Made by a program: the position numbers and the translations under genes. 19,325 nt of DNA from Larix sibirica (Eukaryota > Streptophyta > Pinopsida > Pinales > Pinaceae): positions 31,767 to 51,091 of the forward strand of contig NWUY0300013149.1 in assembly GCA_004151065.3 (NCBI GenBank), in the 5' to 3' direction. The stretch's first letter is position 1. The number at the start of each line of letters is the position of its first letter. Positions 1 through 10,172 of this stretch are shown here, in pieces. The notes beneath the pieces were generated by a model. The model saw only the letters and a list, made by a program, of their open reading frames with translations. It made no database searches and was not told where the DNA came from.

Positions 1-83
1 ACTTTTTATTTGTTTTATTTTTATCTTATTTTATAAGCCGACAATAATTTTTTTATTTTTATTTTTAATTTTGTTAGGAAAGT
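1..83. other. T-rich left flank of repeat copy A
   Basis: This short stretch is dominated by runs of T with A and few C or G. It has no counterpart before copy B, because copy B starts directly after the N at 5853. I see no gene or regulatory signal in it. Confidence 0.5.
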
Positions 84-193
84 GACAGCATCTCTATCAT
101 ACTGGGCTGTAGAGCACCTCGCTACTCTCGGTGCAATGACAACATCTCCCCCATACTGGGCTGTAGAGCACCTCGCTACTCTCGTGGTGCAAT
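84..193. repeat. Two tandem ~55-bp units (copy A)
   Basis: Unit 1 is 84-137 and unit 2 is 138-193. Both share a core reading TACTGGGCTGTAGAGCACCT followed by CGCTACTCTCG, and end in GGTGCAAT. They differ by a few substitutions and a two-base insertion. The core is much richer in GC than its surroundings. It lies just downstream, on the minus strand, of the exon-like blocks ending at 247, so it could belong to a 3' untranslated region if those blocks are real. No function is recognised. Confidence 0.85.
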
Positions 194-246
194 CAACATA
201 GTTTATATGAAGTAAAAGTGGAAAAAAAAATCATGAGTTACAAAGT

Positions 247-898
247 CTAGTTCAGAATGCAGGTCACAAATTCTAGCTCAGCAAGATTTCCTGCAAAACT
301 CCAACCACAGCTTGAAATTCAATATATTCTCAATGGTGTTCAACATATCTATGCTAGTTAGATCACGAAATACAAATAGTCAATGAAGATTTACCTGCTA
401 TGTTGTATAGTGTCGTTATTGAGGTTATAAGTCATATGAACACAATGGAAACTCCAGGTTTGAGGCAAGCAATTGGAACACCTATATCCTTAGAAGCCAA
501 TAACTCCAAAGCCCCTCCTGCAGGTTGAGGTGTTTCCGCTGAACCCCTTAGGGGTAGTCTTGGCTTCATTGCAGCAGATAAACAAATCTGGCAACCGCTG
601 AGCTTCCTCATATACTAAATGGCTCTATGTCTATATGATATCCCTATGTCTATATGATATCCTGTACAGCCATCGATACCATCGAAAAATTGATACCAAT
701 TAAGGCACTCAAGGATTCATAAACCCGTTGAAATCAATTCAGAAACATTAAGAGTTGGAAGTCACAAAATCCATGCTTTAATTTACTTACTTGCTCGGCT
801 TTTGTTGGGACGAAACAACGGTTGCTCTTTCCATCAAGATTTACCCTACATGATTGTTTAGACTGTACATTAAGACCATTCCATACTACCAGATGTAC
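247..898 (-). pseudogene. Exon-like gene fragment, three blocks (copy A)
   Basis: On the minus strand three blocks behave like exons. Block 1 (898 to 791, 36 codons, reading VHLVVWNGLNVQSK and on to VPTKAEQ) is preceded by a TTTGCAG acceptor and followed by a perfect GTAAGT donor. Block 2 (587, or 602, to 395) follows an AG and ends CAG/GTAAAT; it includes the stretch GSAETPQPAGGALELLASKD. Block 3 (290 to 247) follows a TTTTGCAG acceptor and ends in TAG. Phases agree across both joins (0, then 1). The single internal break is a TGA at 432-434. Blocks 1 and 2 are richer in GC than their flanks. I do not recognise the protein family. It looks like the 3' end of a gene captured or duplicated with the repeat; the block 2 acceptor has a poor pyrimidine tract, and chance cannot be excluded. 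Confidence 0.4.
624..661. repeat. 19-bp tandem duplication (copy A)
   Basis: CTATGTCTATATGATATCC occurs twice head to tail (624-642, 643-661). It sits between exon-like blocks 1 and 2 and looks like a recent replication-slippage duplication. Confidence 0.9.
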
Positions 899-1060
899 CT
901 GCAAATAATTAAGATTCCAAAACATTCTTTATCTATAACAACTGCTATATATGAAAAGTACTTTATATTCATTTACACTCAGAAAGGCAGCCAGTTGAAT
1001 TCTAGGTAGCCCTGTGAGAGTGGGGCTGATCTCTCAAGTCCTCTTCGTGTGCACTGGGTG

Positions 1061-1870
1061 AAGGTGCATTGAATAAAATTCTTCTTGCTGCTTGAAAGTG
1101 CGCCATTGAACGTAAAGACTGAACTGGTGTGTGAATTGAATAAAGAACACCAGCAAAGAGACCTATCTAAACCTTGCAAAAACCCATCTAAACTAAGGCC
1201 TAGTCCACCCATTTTTGTCTGTTGGAGGATATCAAAATTCAAATTGAACAAAGACACCAACAAAGAGACCTATCTAAACCTTGCAAAACCCCATCTAAAC
1301 TAGGGCCTGGCCCACCCATTCTTGTCTGCTAGATAAGGGGCATTGAATCCAAAGACTTGTACACTATGGACCCTATCAAAAACCCATCTAGACCTGCGCC
1401 AAACCTACCCCATTATTGTGGGTGAAAACCCATATAAACCTGAGACAAGCACAGGGTAAAGGTGCATTGAATATGGACCCTAGGGCCTAGACCCTTCTAA
1501 ACCTGCTCTAACCCTAGACTATTCTTGTGCGTGAAATGGAAATCCCTCTAAATCTCGTTCAATCCTGGAGTAAAGGTGCATCGAATATGGACAAATGCAA
1601 ATACTTCTCCTCTAAATTTTGTGAGCCCATCTGTTGGATAAAGGTGCATTGAAAATAAAGACTGAACTGGGTGCATTGAATATCGACGATAACAAAGACC
1701 CATCTAAAACTGCTCGAAGCCCAACCCATTCTTGTGGATGGAAAAATGTTCCACTCCATTCTTCTGTGTTAGGATAAAAGTTCATTGAATGTAATATGCA
1801 TTGGGAGATTTGAATATGGACACTACCAAAAAAAACCATCTAAACCTAGGCCAAACCCCAAGCCCATAGC
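1061..1870. repeat. Degenerate ~115-bp minisatellite (copy A)
   Basis: The stretch is built from worn copies of a unit holding AAGGTGCATTGAATATGGAC, then a CCCATCTAAACCTG segment, then ACCCATTCTTGTGG. The GTGCATTGAA-type anchor recurs near 1061, 1339, 1458, 1574, 1640 and 1778, giving a spacing near 115-120 bp with some shortened units. The CATCTAAACC segment recurs at least eight times. The open frames crossing it (such as 979-1263 and 1612-1839 on the minus strand) simply translate the repeat and show no protein features. Confidence 0.8.
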
Positions 1871-3368
1871 ATGTTAGGCTTGCAATTTTCATCTAGCAAT
1901 AAATCAGTGGGACCTTTTAAGGATTCATGTGTCGTCTTTACTTCTCTCCTAAGGAGACTGTAACATCTATGGTGTCTCAAGGTTGTCTCTTCTTGCTCGT
2001 GTACTATATCAGCTGTCCCCTATATAAAAATGAGGTTCTAAACATACTTAATACTCATCTACTATCGATACTCATGCTTAGAAATTTTAAAAAATCCTTC
2101 ATACTGTAGCAAGGTATTGGACCTGAGTTTAAATCTGAGTTTGTGCTAGTGAATACGAAAATTAAATATCAACTAAGAAATCCTGGATACTCTTCTAGAT
2201 GCAAACTAGAGCTCTTGGGTATTATATCTCTAATTAAATACATTGTGTGCTAATAAAAATGAAAATTGAAACTCTTGAAGCTAGGAGATGTATATTAGAT
2301 GGGTATGTTGTAATAAATGGGTAAATTCATTGTATCGGAAATTATTTGTGTTAAATATAAATAACATTCAATTTCATACTTCCTAACCATTAATCCTTTT
2401 ATTGTAAATAAGTTTTTACTTTCTTATTAAAATAATTATTAATAACTAAATGTGGTCTCTCACATTTTTTTTAATAAATAGTAAGCTTAGATGTAAATAA
2501 CCTGTATGAAATGCATCTGAAATGTTTAATAAATAATAAGTTTGGATGTAAATAACATGTATGAGATGTATATTTATGGTATATTCTTGTATATTTGATT
2601 AAAAGTATTATATATAAGAAGTCTCCTCCAGTATTTTATTTGTATTGGATTTTTCCATTATTTATTTTACAGGGTTTTTCGCTCTAATCCTGTGTTTTTT
2701 ATTTTGCAAAATCTGAATTTAACTGTGATTTAATGGCCATTTTGATTGTAGAAATGGATTTAGCACCATCAAAAATTCAAGAACACCCAAAATTTAAGAA
2801 TTTTACAATTGTAACCAGGATTTTTAAAAATTTCTACCAAATTTTTTCAAAATTATACAGGAAAAAAAAAATTTCCATTAGAAATCATCTTACTTTTAAA
2901 CTACACCATGGAAAATTTTCAACAAAGATATGTTGCAATTTACATAATAATTCCAACGTAGAAGCTGCTGCTTAGCATCTGGTTATTGCTGTGTGTATAG
3001 CAGAAGCTTTTCGCAAAAAGACTGAACATTTGACTAAGCCCGTGATATGTTGTGCACCTTTAAGAAGTTTTAGTTTAAAACTTTAAAACAGCTAGCGTCT
3101 CGCTTCAATTTTCGCAGCTGTGGAATAAGATTGTGCAGCTAGAAAGTTAGCTTAAAATGAAGCGGTTGTAAGTGCATGATTTTGTTTCTATGTAGTGGAT
3201 TTCCTCGCTAGATCAGATAATTTAGCAGTAGTCTGGCCCTGGTACTAACTTACAATAATTCTTTTGGTACTGCATTCCTTCACCGACCACTGCAATCTCT
3301 CTAACCTTTGTATAGATCCATGTGATTCCTTTGTAGTAAATTCATGAGCTTTGCCACTGTAAAGGAGT
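1871..3368. other. AT-rich interval, no gene seen (copy A)
   Basis: About 1.5 kb of AT-rich DNA without a recognisable gene. The open frames at 1927-2109 (60 codons) and 2733-2975 (80 codons, lysine- and phenylalanine-rich from A/T runs) show no domain, splice context or coding bias. The same interval recurs identically at 7641-9138. Confidence 0.6.
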
Positions 3369-3640
3369 AAAAAGATTAGGAGAGTTCATGCATTTGAAAT
3401 TTCATGATCAATCAGAAATTGTTACACTAATAACAAGTCCACTGTTTTGAATTGTAAAACTTGTAACAAGTCAACTGAAGATTTTCTTGATTAATTTTTT
3501 ATCATCTATTATATGTCAGAATATAAACTAAGTAAAAAGATTATGAGAGTTCTGCATTTGAAATTTCATGATTAAGAAGAAATTGTAACAAGTCAAAAGA
3601 TGATGAGAATTCATGTATTCGAAATTTGATGATTAATAAG
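3369..3640. repeat. Three degenerate direct repeats (copy A)
   Basis: Copies of an AAAAGATTATGAGAGTTCAT-like segment followed by GCATTTGAAATTTCATGATTAA begin near 3369, 3534 and 3594. They are followed by related AACAAGTCAACTG segments at 3473 and again near 3700. The spacing is uneven (about 165 and 60 bp), so this is an eroded local duplication rather than a regular array. The same structure recurs at 9139-9410. Confidence 0.7.
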
Positions 3641-3752
3641 AAATAGTAACACTAGTAGAAGGTTCATTATTTTAAATTGTAATATTAGTAACAAGTCAAC
3701 TGTTTTTTAGTATAATTTTTTGATTAATTTTCTCTCTAATTGGCAATATAGC

Positions 3753-3829
3753 TGATATTGTTTTCAATTATATAATTAATTCATTATAAATGATATTGTT
3801 TGCAATTATAAAATTAATTCATTAGGAAA
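3753..3829. repeat. 38-bp tandem pair (copy A)
   Basis: Two units start at 3753 and 3791, each opening TGATATTGTTT and holding CAATTATA then AATTAATTCATTA. They differ at a few positions. The same pair lies at 9523-9599. Confidence 0.8.
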
Positions 3830-3883
3830 TAATATGGAGTAAACAACTCATGGAGTACAAATAACAGATAACTTGTTCATGGC

Positions 3884-3927
3884 ACTTAACTTGTGACCTA
3901 TCGGTGTTCACATGTCACAAGTTAAGT
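3884..3927. repeat. Perfect 14-bp inverted repeat, hairpin (copy A)
   Basis: ACTTAACTTGTGAC at 3884-3897 is the exact reverse complement of GTCACAAGTTAAGT at 3914-3927, leaving a 16-base loop. It could be the core of a small inverted-repeat element, but I could not define element ends or a target-site duplication. The related fragment at 11982 keeps the right arm almost intact and has mutations in both arms, so pairing is not conserved there. Confidence 0.8.
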
Positions 3928-4402
3928 AGTTGTGCTAGTAGATATATGAAGTGAATATGAAAAATATTATTATTAATTAGAAAATAAAGAACCTTTGATA
4001 AAGATATATTTTTGAATCATTGTTTATGTACATAAGTAAGTCATGAAATCAGAATATTTTAGCACATCTAAAGAGGATATCATATGATATAAATTGAGAA
4101 TTTGGTCAAAGAGTATGATGCAAAGTATTTTAGTGATTTGAGATAGGTGTTTTCTCTGAGCTAAAGCAAGTGCCCATACAACTTAGGAAGAAAAGGGGGA
4201 ATCATAAATCATTAAAATCCTTCACGAGTGAACAAATATATCCAAAAAAAGAACTTGATGAGAATGTTCTTTCACTAGTTCGAACCTAGGTATCAGTGTA
4301 TACCACAGTAAGAATTTGTCACTTATCGACACTTTAAACTTCAAATTTCATCCAAAATTTTTAATGCTCGTTGCTTATGAGGATCAACTTAATTTAAATG
4401 TG

Positions 4403-4946
4403 CCCATAAGGCATAGAATAGACAGTGAATGGTGTATTGTTAAGGTACTCTTTGCGTAAGGTCACCGGTTCGAAACTCCATGGATACTAGCCTTAAAGAT
4501 AAAGCCCCCTCGAGGTGTAGACCAATTGGAAACCACAAGTTGTAAAGACTTTCGAGGTCATAGGTTCAAACTTTGACTTACTTGTGGCCCATGGTTGGGG
4601 TTTCTATGGGTTCAACAGAAGGTTATAGTGATAGTCGACAAGATTCGGCCCCATATCACGTGAGCACGATCTTGTCCCAACTCCACTATAAGCATCCAAA
4701 ATTTTAAGTCAATTCATGCTAGCTCATTCAGTTAAGGTGTGGATCTCATTAGTAAGGCGACCCGAGTTCAATTCCCCTTAGGGGTGAGCTAGTTGGGAGG
4801 AGACACCCAAAACCAACCATTGAGGGTTGGTGTGGCTCAGGAAGGGTGCATTCCCCAAGTGATTTTGATGGCTCATATGCCCTTGGGTCATGTTTTCTTA
4901 GAGCAAATGCCACTCCTGTAAGTTAGGGAGTTTCTAGCAAAAAAAA
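4403..4946 (+). mobile_element. Composite tRNA-derived SINE (copy A)
   Basis: Three tRNA-like RNA polymerase III promoter pairs lie in a row. Head 1 has an A-like box near 4430-4445 and box B GGTTCGAAACT at 4467. Head 2 has TGTAGACCAATTGG at 4516 and GGTTCAAACT at 4563. Head 3 has TAGCTCATTCAGT at 4720 and GAGTTCAATTCCC at 4764. The element ends in an A run (4939-4947). It is flanked by ACTTAATTTAAATGTG (4387-4402) and ACTTAATTTAAACATA (4947-4962), a target-site duplication with three differences. Box A/box B heads, an A tail and duplicated target sites are hallmarks of SINEs, which are copied by LINE enzymes. At 544 bp and three heads it is longer than a usual plant SINE (about 100-350 bp), suggesting fusion of SINE units. 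Head 3 is the clearest; heads 1 and 2 are more eroded. Confidence 0.6.
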
Positions 4947-5086
4947 ACTTAATTTAAACATATAATTTTGAATTTTGATATTAGTTGCAAAACGTCATGA
5001 GTGGGATAGGATGTAATATACCCAACCCTCAAAACCAAATTTTTTTGAATCAACTTGACCCTAATTCGAAACTAGGAAAAACTAGT

Positions 5087-5454
5087 CAACTTCTGCTACA
5101 AAAGGGTACTATTTCCAAACAATCCCAAGCACTACCAAACTGGCTCGAATTCTTCCCAAAGTGGTATGCAGGGATTCTGCATATACAAATGCATCAACTT
5201 GACCCACTGAGCACTTCTAAACAACTGGTTATGGTGGTTAAACAATAAAAGACTTTTAACAAATAAACCAGAATTCTGCTACAGAAAGGTATTGTTTCCA
5301 AACGACCCAGAACACTACCAATTTGACTTGAATTATTCCAAAAATGATATGCAAGGATTCTACACGTCCAAATGCATCAAATTGAGCCATTGAGCAATTC
5401 TAAAAAACTAGTTATGGTGGTTAAGAAATGACAAACTTTTATCTAATAAACCAG
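5087..5454. repeat. ~184-bp tandem pair (copy A)
   Basis: Two units start near 5087 and 5271, each opening with a TTCTGCTACA-like segment, then CCAAACGACCC-like, then CAAATGCATCAA and GGTTATGGTGGTTAA. They differ at many positions. The open frame 4985-5248 lies over the first unit and is judged non-coding (see rejected items). Confidence 0.75.
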
Positions 5455-5852
5455 AATTTGCATATTTTTAGACTATGAAATTAGTGCTTGCACATAGATC
5501 AATACATGAGGTAAATGCTATTATAGGTTTTCATTAATTATTTAACACTATTTGAGTGTACATGAGGGAATTCTATAAAAGAAACAAAACAAAGAATATA
5601 TCTACTACGAAAGAGAATAGATGGATTTCACAAAACCGATGGAAGAGGAAGGGAAAATGTTGCTCCAAATGGGAAAATCTGCTTCATTGTTGTGCTCTCC
5701 ACCAGTAATATTTTGAACCATGATCTAATACCTGCTTATTACAGAGAATTCCATCATATACATAAGAAATATAACCCATATATTAGTCCCCAATAGATTT
5801 GCATATAACCTCTGGTGTGCCCTCCTCCATCAAGACACCATCAACACACTTG

Positions 5853-5853
5853 N
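5853..5853. other. Ambiguous base N at repeat junction
   Basis: A single N separates the end of copy A from the first base of copy B. In copy B the sequence homologous to the left side runs on past this point, so the N marks a real discontinuity. It is probably a collapsed gap or contig join. Confidence 0.8.
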
Positions 5854-5963
5854 GACAACATCTCTATCATACTGGGCTGTAGAGCACCTCGCTACTCTCG
5901 GTGCAATGACAACATCTCCCCCATACTGGGCTGTAGAGCACCTCGCTACTCTCGTGGTGCAAT
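5854..5963. repeat. Two tandem ~55-bp units (copy B)
   Basis: Same pair of units as at 84-193, with one base changed in unit 1. The first unit starts immediately after the N at 5853. Confidence 0.85.
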
Positions 5964-6016
5964 CAACATAGTTTATATGAAGTAAAAGTGGAAAAAAAAA
6001 TCATGAGTTACAAAGT

Positions 6017-6668
6017 CTAGTTCAGAATGCAGGTCACAAATTCTAGCTCAGCAAGATTTCCTGCAAAACTCCAACCACAGCTTGAAATTCAATATATTCT
6101 CAATGGTGTTCAACATATCTATGCTAGTTAGATCACGAAATACAAATAGTCAATGAAGATTTACCTGCTATGTTGTATAGTGTCGTTATTGAGGTTATAA
6201 GTCATATGAACACAATGGAAACTCCAGGTTTGAGGCAAGCAATTGGAACACCTATATCCTTAGAAGCCAATAACTCCAAAGCCCCTCCTGCAGGTTGAGG
6301 TGTTTCCGCTGAACCCCTTAGGGGTAGTCTTGGCTTCATTGCAGCAGATAAACAAATCTGGCAACCGCTGAGCTTCCTCATATACTAAATGGCTCTATGT
6401 CTATATGATATCCCTATGTCTATATGATATCCTGTACAGCCATCGATACCATCGAAAAATTGATACCAATTAAGGCACTCAAGGATTCATAAACCCGTTG
6501 AAATCAATTCAGAAACATTAAGAGTTGGAAGTCACAAAATCCATGCTTTAATTTACTTACTTGCTCGGCTTTTGTTGGGACGAAACAACGGTTGCTCTTT
6601 CCATCAAGATTTACCCTACATGATTGTTTAGACTGTACATTAAGACCATTCCATACTACCAGATGTAC
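6017..6668 (-). pseudogene. Exon-like gene fragment, three blocks (copy B)
   Basis: Identical copy of the three blocks at 247-898: 6668 to 6561, 6357 (or 6372) to 6165, and 6060 to 6017. The splice-like borders, joined phases, internal TGA (6202-6204) and final TAG are the same. Because the two copies are identical, the second adds no independent evidence of selection. Confidence 0.38.
6394..6431. repeat. 19-bp tandem duplication (copy B)
   Basis: Same perfect 19-bp direct duplication as at 624-661, carried in the second copy of the large repeat. Confidence 0.9.
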
Positions 6669-6830
6669 CTGCAAATAATTAAGATTCCAAAACATTCTTT
6701 ATCTATAACAACTGCTATATATGAAAAGTACTTTATATTCATTTACACTCAGAAAGGCAGCCAGTTGAATTCTAGGTAGCCCTGTGAGAGTGGGGCTGAT
6801 CTCTCAAGTCCTCTTCGTGTGCACTGGGTG

Positions 6831-7640
6831 AAGGTGCATTGAATAAAATTCTTCTTGCTGCTTGAAAGTGCGCCATTGAACGTAAAGACTGAACTGGTGT
6901 GTGAATTGAATAAAGAACACCAGCAAAGAGACCTATCTAAACCTTGCAAAAACCCATCTAAACTAAGGCCTAGTCCACCCATTTTTGTCTGTTGGAGGAT
7001 ATCAAAATTCAAATTGAACAAAGACACCAACAAAGAGACCTATCTAAACCTTGCAAAACCCCATCTAAACTAGGGCCTGGCCCACCCATTCTTGTCTGCT
7101 AGATAAGGGGCATTGAATCCAAAGACTTGTACACTATGGACCCTATCAAAAACCCATCTAGACCTGCGCCAAACCTACCCCATTATTGTGGGTGAAAACC
7201 CATATAAACCTGAGACAAGCACAGGGTAAAGGTGCATTGAATATGGACCCTAGGGCCTAGACCCTTCTAAACCTGCTCTAACCCTAGACTATTCTTGTGC
7301 GTGAAATGGAAATCCCTCTAAATCTCGTTCAATCCTGGAGTAAAGGTGCATCGAATATGGACAAATGCAAATACTTCTCCTCTAAATTTTGTGAGCCCAT
7401 CTGTTGGATAAAGGTGCATTGAAAATAAAGACTGAACTGGGTGCATTGAATATCGACGATAACAAAGACCCATCTAAAACTGCTCGAAGCCCAACCCATT
7501 CTTGTGGATGGAAAAATGTTCCACTCCATTCTTCTGTGTTAGGATAAAAGTTCATTGAATGTAATATGCATTGGGAGATTTGAATATGGACACTACCAAA
7601 AAAAACCATCTAAACCTAGGCCAAACCCCAAGCCCATAGC
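6831..7640. repeat. Degenerate ~115-bp minisatellite (copy B)
   Basis: Identical copy of the array at 1061-1870, with the same unit anchors offset by 5770 bases. Confidence 0.8.
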
Positions 7641-9653
7641 ATGTTAGGCTTGCAATTTTCATCTAGCAATAAATCAGTGGGACCTTTTAAGGATTCATGT
7701 GTCGTCTTTACTTCTCTCCTAAGGAGACTGTAACATCTATGGTGTCTCAAGGTTGTCTCTTCTTGCTCGTGTACTATATCAGCTGTCCCCTATATAAAAA
7801 TGAGGTTCTAAACATACTTAATACTCATCTACTATCGATACTCATGCTTAGAAATTTTAAAAAATCCTTCATACTGTAGCAAGGTATTGGACCTGAGTTT
7901 AAATCTGAGTTTGTGCTAGTGAATACGAAAATTAAATATCAACTAAGAAATCCTGGATACTCTTCTAGATGCAAACTAGAGCTCTTGGGTATTATATCTC
8001 TAATTAAATACATTGTGTGCTAATAAAAATGAAAATTGAAACTCTTGAAGCTAGGAGATGTATATTAGATGGGTATGTTGTAATAAATGGGTAAATTCAT
8101 TGTATCGGAAATTATTTGTGTTAAATATAAATAACATTCAATTTCATACTTCCTAACCATTAATCCTTTTATTGTAAATAAGTTTTTACTTTCTTATTAA
8201 AATAATTATTAATAACTAAATGTGGTCTCTCACATTTTTTTTAATAAATAGTAAGCTTAGATGTAAATAACCTGTATGAAATGCATCTGAAATGTTTAAT
8301 AAATAATAAGTTTGGATGTAAATAACATGTATGAGATGTATATTTATGGTATATTCTTGTATATTTGATTAAAAGTATTATATATAAGAAGTCTCCTCCA
8401 GTATTTTATTTGTATTGGATTTTTCCATTATTTATTTTACAGGGTTTTTCGCTCTAATCCTGTGTTTTTTATTTTGCAAAATCTGAATTTAACTGTGATT
8501 TAATGGCCATTTTGATTGTAGAAATGGATTTAGCACCATCAAAAATTCAAGAACACCCAAAATTTAAGAATTTTACAATTGTAACCAGGATTTTTAAAAA
8601 TTTCTACCAAATTTTTTCAAAATTATACAGGAAAAAAAAAATTTCCATTAGAAATCATCTTACTTTTAAACTACACCATGGAAAATTTTCAACAAAGATA
8701 TGTTGCAATTTACATAATAATTCCAACGTAGAAGCTGCTGCTTAGCATCTGGTTATTGCTGTGTGTATAGCAGAAGCTTTTCGCAAAAAGACTGAACATT
8801 TGACTAAGCCCGTGATATGTTGTGCACCTTTAAGAAGTTTTAGTTTAAAACTTTAAAACAGCTAGCGTCTCGCTTCAATTTTCGCAGCTGTGGAATAAGA
8901 TTGTGCAGCTAGAAAGTTAGCTTAAAATGAAGCGGTTGTAAGTGCATGATTTTGTTTCTATGTAGTGGATTTCCTCGCTAGATCAGATAATTTAGCAGTA
9001 GTCTGGCCCTGGTACTAACTTACAATAATTCTTTTGGTACTGCATTCCTTCACCGACCACTGCAATCTCTCTAACCTTTGTATAGATCCATGTGATTCCT
9101 TTGTAGTAAATTCATGAGCTTTGCCACTGTAAAGGAGTAAAAAGATTAGGAGAGTTCATGCATTTGAAATTTCATGATCAATCAGAAATTGTTACACTAA
9201 TAACAAGTCCACTGTTTTGAATTGTAAAACTTGTAACAAGTCAACTGAAGATTTTCTTGATTAATTTTTTATCATCTATTATATGTCAGAATATAAACTA
9301 AGTAAAAAGATTATGAGAGTTCTGCATTTGAAATTTCATGATTAAGAAGAAATTGTAACAAGTCAAAAGATGATGAGAATTCATGTATTCGAAATTTGAT
9401 GATTAATAAGAAATAGTAACACTAGTAGAAGGTTCATTATTTTAAATTGTAATATTAGTAACAAGTCAACTGTTTTTTAGTATAATTTTTTGATTAATTT
9501 TCTCTCTAATTGGCAATATAGCTGATATTGTTTTCAATTATATAATTAATTCATTATAAATGATATTGTTTGCAATTATAAAATTAATTCATTAGGAAAT
9601 AATATGGAGTAAACAACTCATGGAGTACAAATAACAGATAACTTGTTCATGGC

Positions 9654-9697
9654 ACTTAACTTGTGACCTATCGGTGTTCACATGTCACAAGTTAAGT
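9654..9697. repeat. Perfect 14-bp inverted repeat, hairpin (copy B)
   Basis: Identical to the hairpin at 3884-3927, in the second copy of the large repeat. Confidence 0.8.
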
Positions 9698-10172
9698 AGT
9701 TGTGCTAGTAGATATATGAAGTGAATATGAAAAATATTATTATTAATTAGAAAATAAAGAACCTTTGATAAAGATATATTTTTGAATCATTGTTTATGTA
9801 CATAAGTAAGTCATGAAATCAGAATATTTTAGCACATCTAAAGAGGATATCATATGATATAAATTGAGAATTTGGTCAAAGAGTATGATGCAAAGTATTT
9901 TAGTGATTTGAGATAGGTGTTTTCTCTGAGCTAAAGCAAGTGCCCATACAACTTAGGAAGAAAAGGGGGAATCATAAATCATTAAAATCCTTCACGAGTG
10001 AACAAATATATCCAAAAAAAGAACTTGATGAGAATGTTCTTTCACTAGTTCGAACCTAGGTATCAGTGTATACCACAGTAAGAATTTGTCACTTATCGAC
10101 ACTTTAAACTTCAAATTTCATCCAAAATTTTTAATGCTCGTTGCTTATGAGGATCAACTTAATTTAAATGTG

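Larger units (their letters stand above)
84..5852. repeat. 5.77-kb direct repeat, copy A
   Basis: Every landmark here recurs 5770 bases downstream. Bases 84-4824 match 5854-10594 with one difference that I found (G at 88, A at 5858). From 4825 the match drops abruptly: about 10 mismatches in the next 110 bases, continuing at roughly 10% with small indels up to 5852. The copy stops at the N at 5853, where copy B's sequence instead runs on into other DNA. It carries exon-like blocks, a minisatellite, a SINE-like insertion and other small repeats listed separately. No RT, integrase or other element protein is visible, and I found no long terminal repeats, so I cannot assign it to a transposon class. 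It may be part of a dispersed family, since a third diverged fragment lies at 11982. Confidence 0.9.

Noticed and set aside
979-1839. Minus-strand frames of 66-94 codons and a plus-strand frame of 72 codons in the minisatellite
   Set aside because: They are translations of the degenerate ~115-bp repeat, open on both strands, with no domain or splice context. The identical copies at 6749-7609 add no evidence.
2733-2975. 80-codon plus-strand frame (and its copy at 8503-8745)
   Set aside because: Composition follows the A/T runs (Lys, Phe, Ile, Asn). There is no motif, and the copies are identical so there is no selection signal.
4460-4780. Functional tRNA genes
   Set aside because: Box A and box B-like segments are present, but the sequences around them do not fold into a cloverleaf with a matching acceptor stem, and they sit in a SINE with an A tail and target-site duplication.
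4985-5248. An 87-codon frame conserved in length in both diverged copies (also 10755-11018)
   Set aside because: By eye, about 23 of roughly 28-30 base differences change an amino acid, as expected for neutral drift and not for a protein under constraint. It also overlaps a tandem repeat unit and has no recognisable motif.
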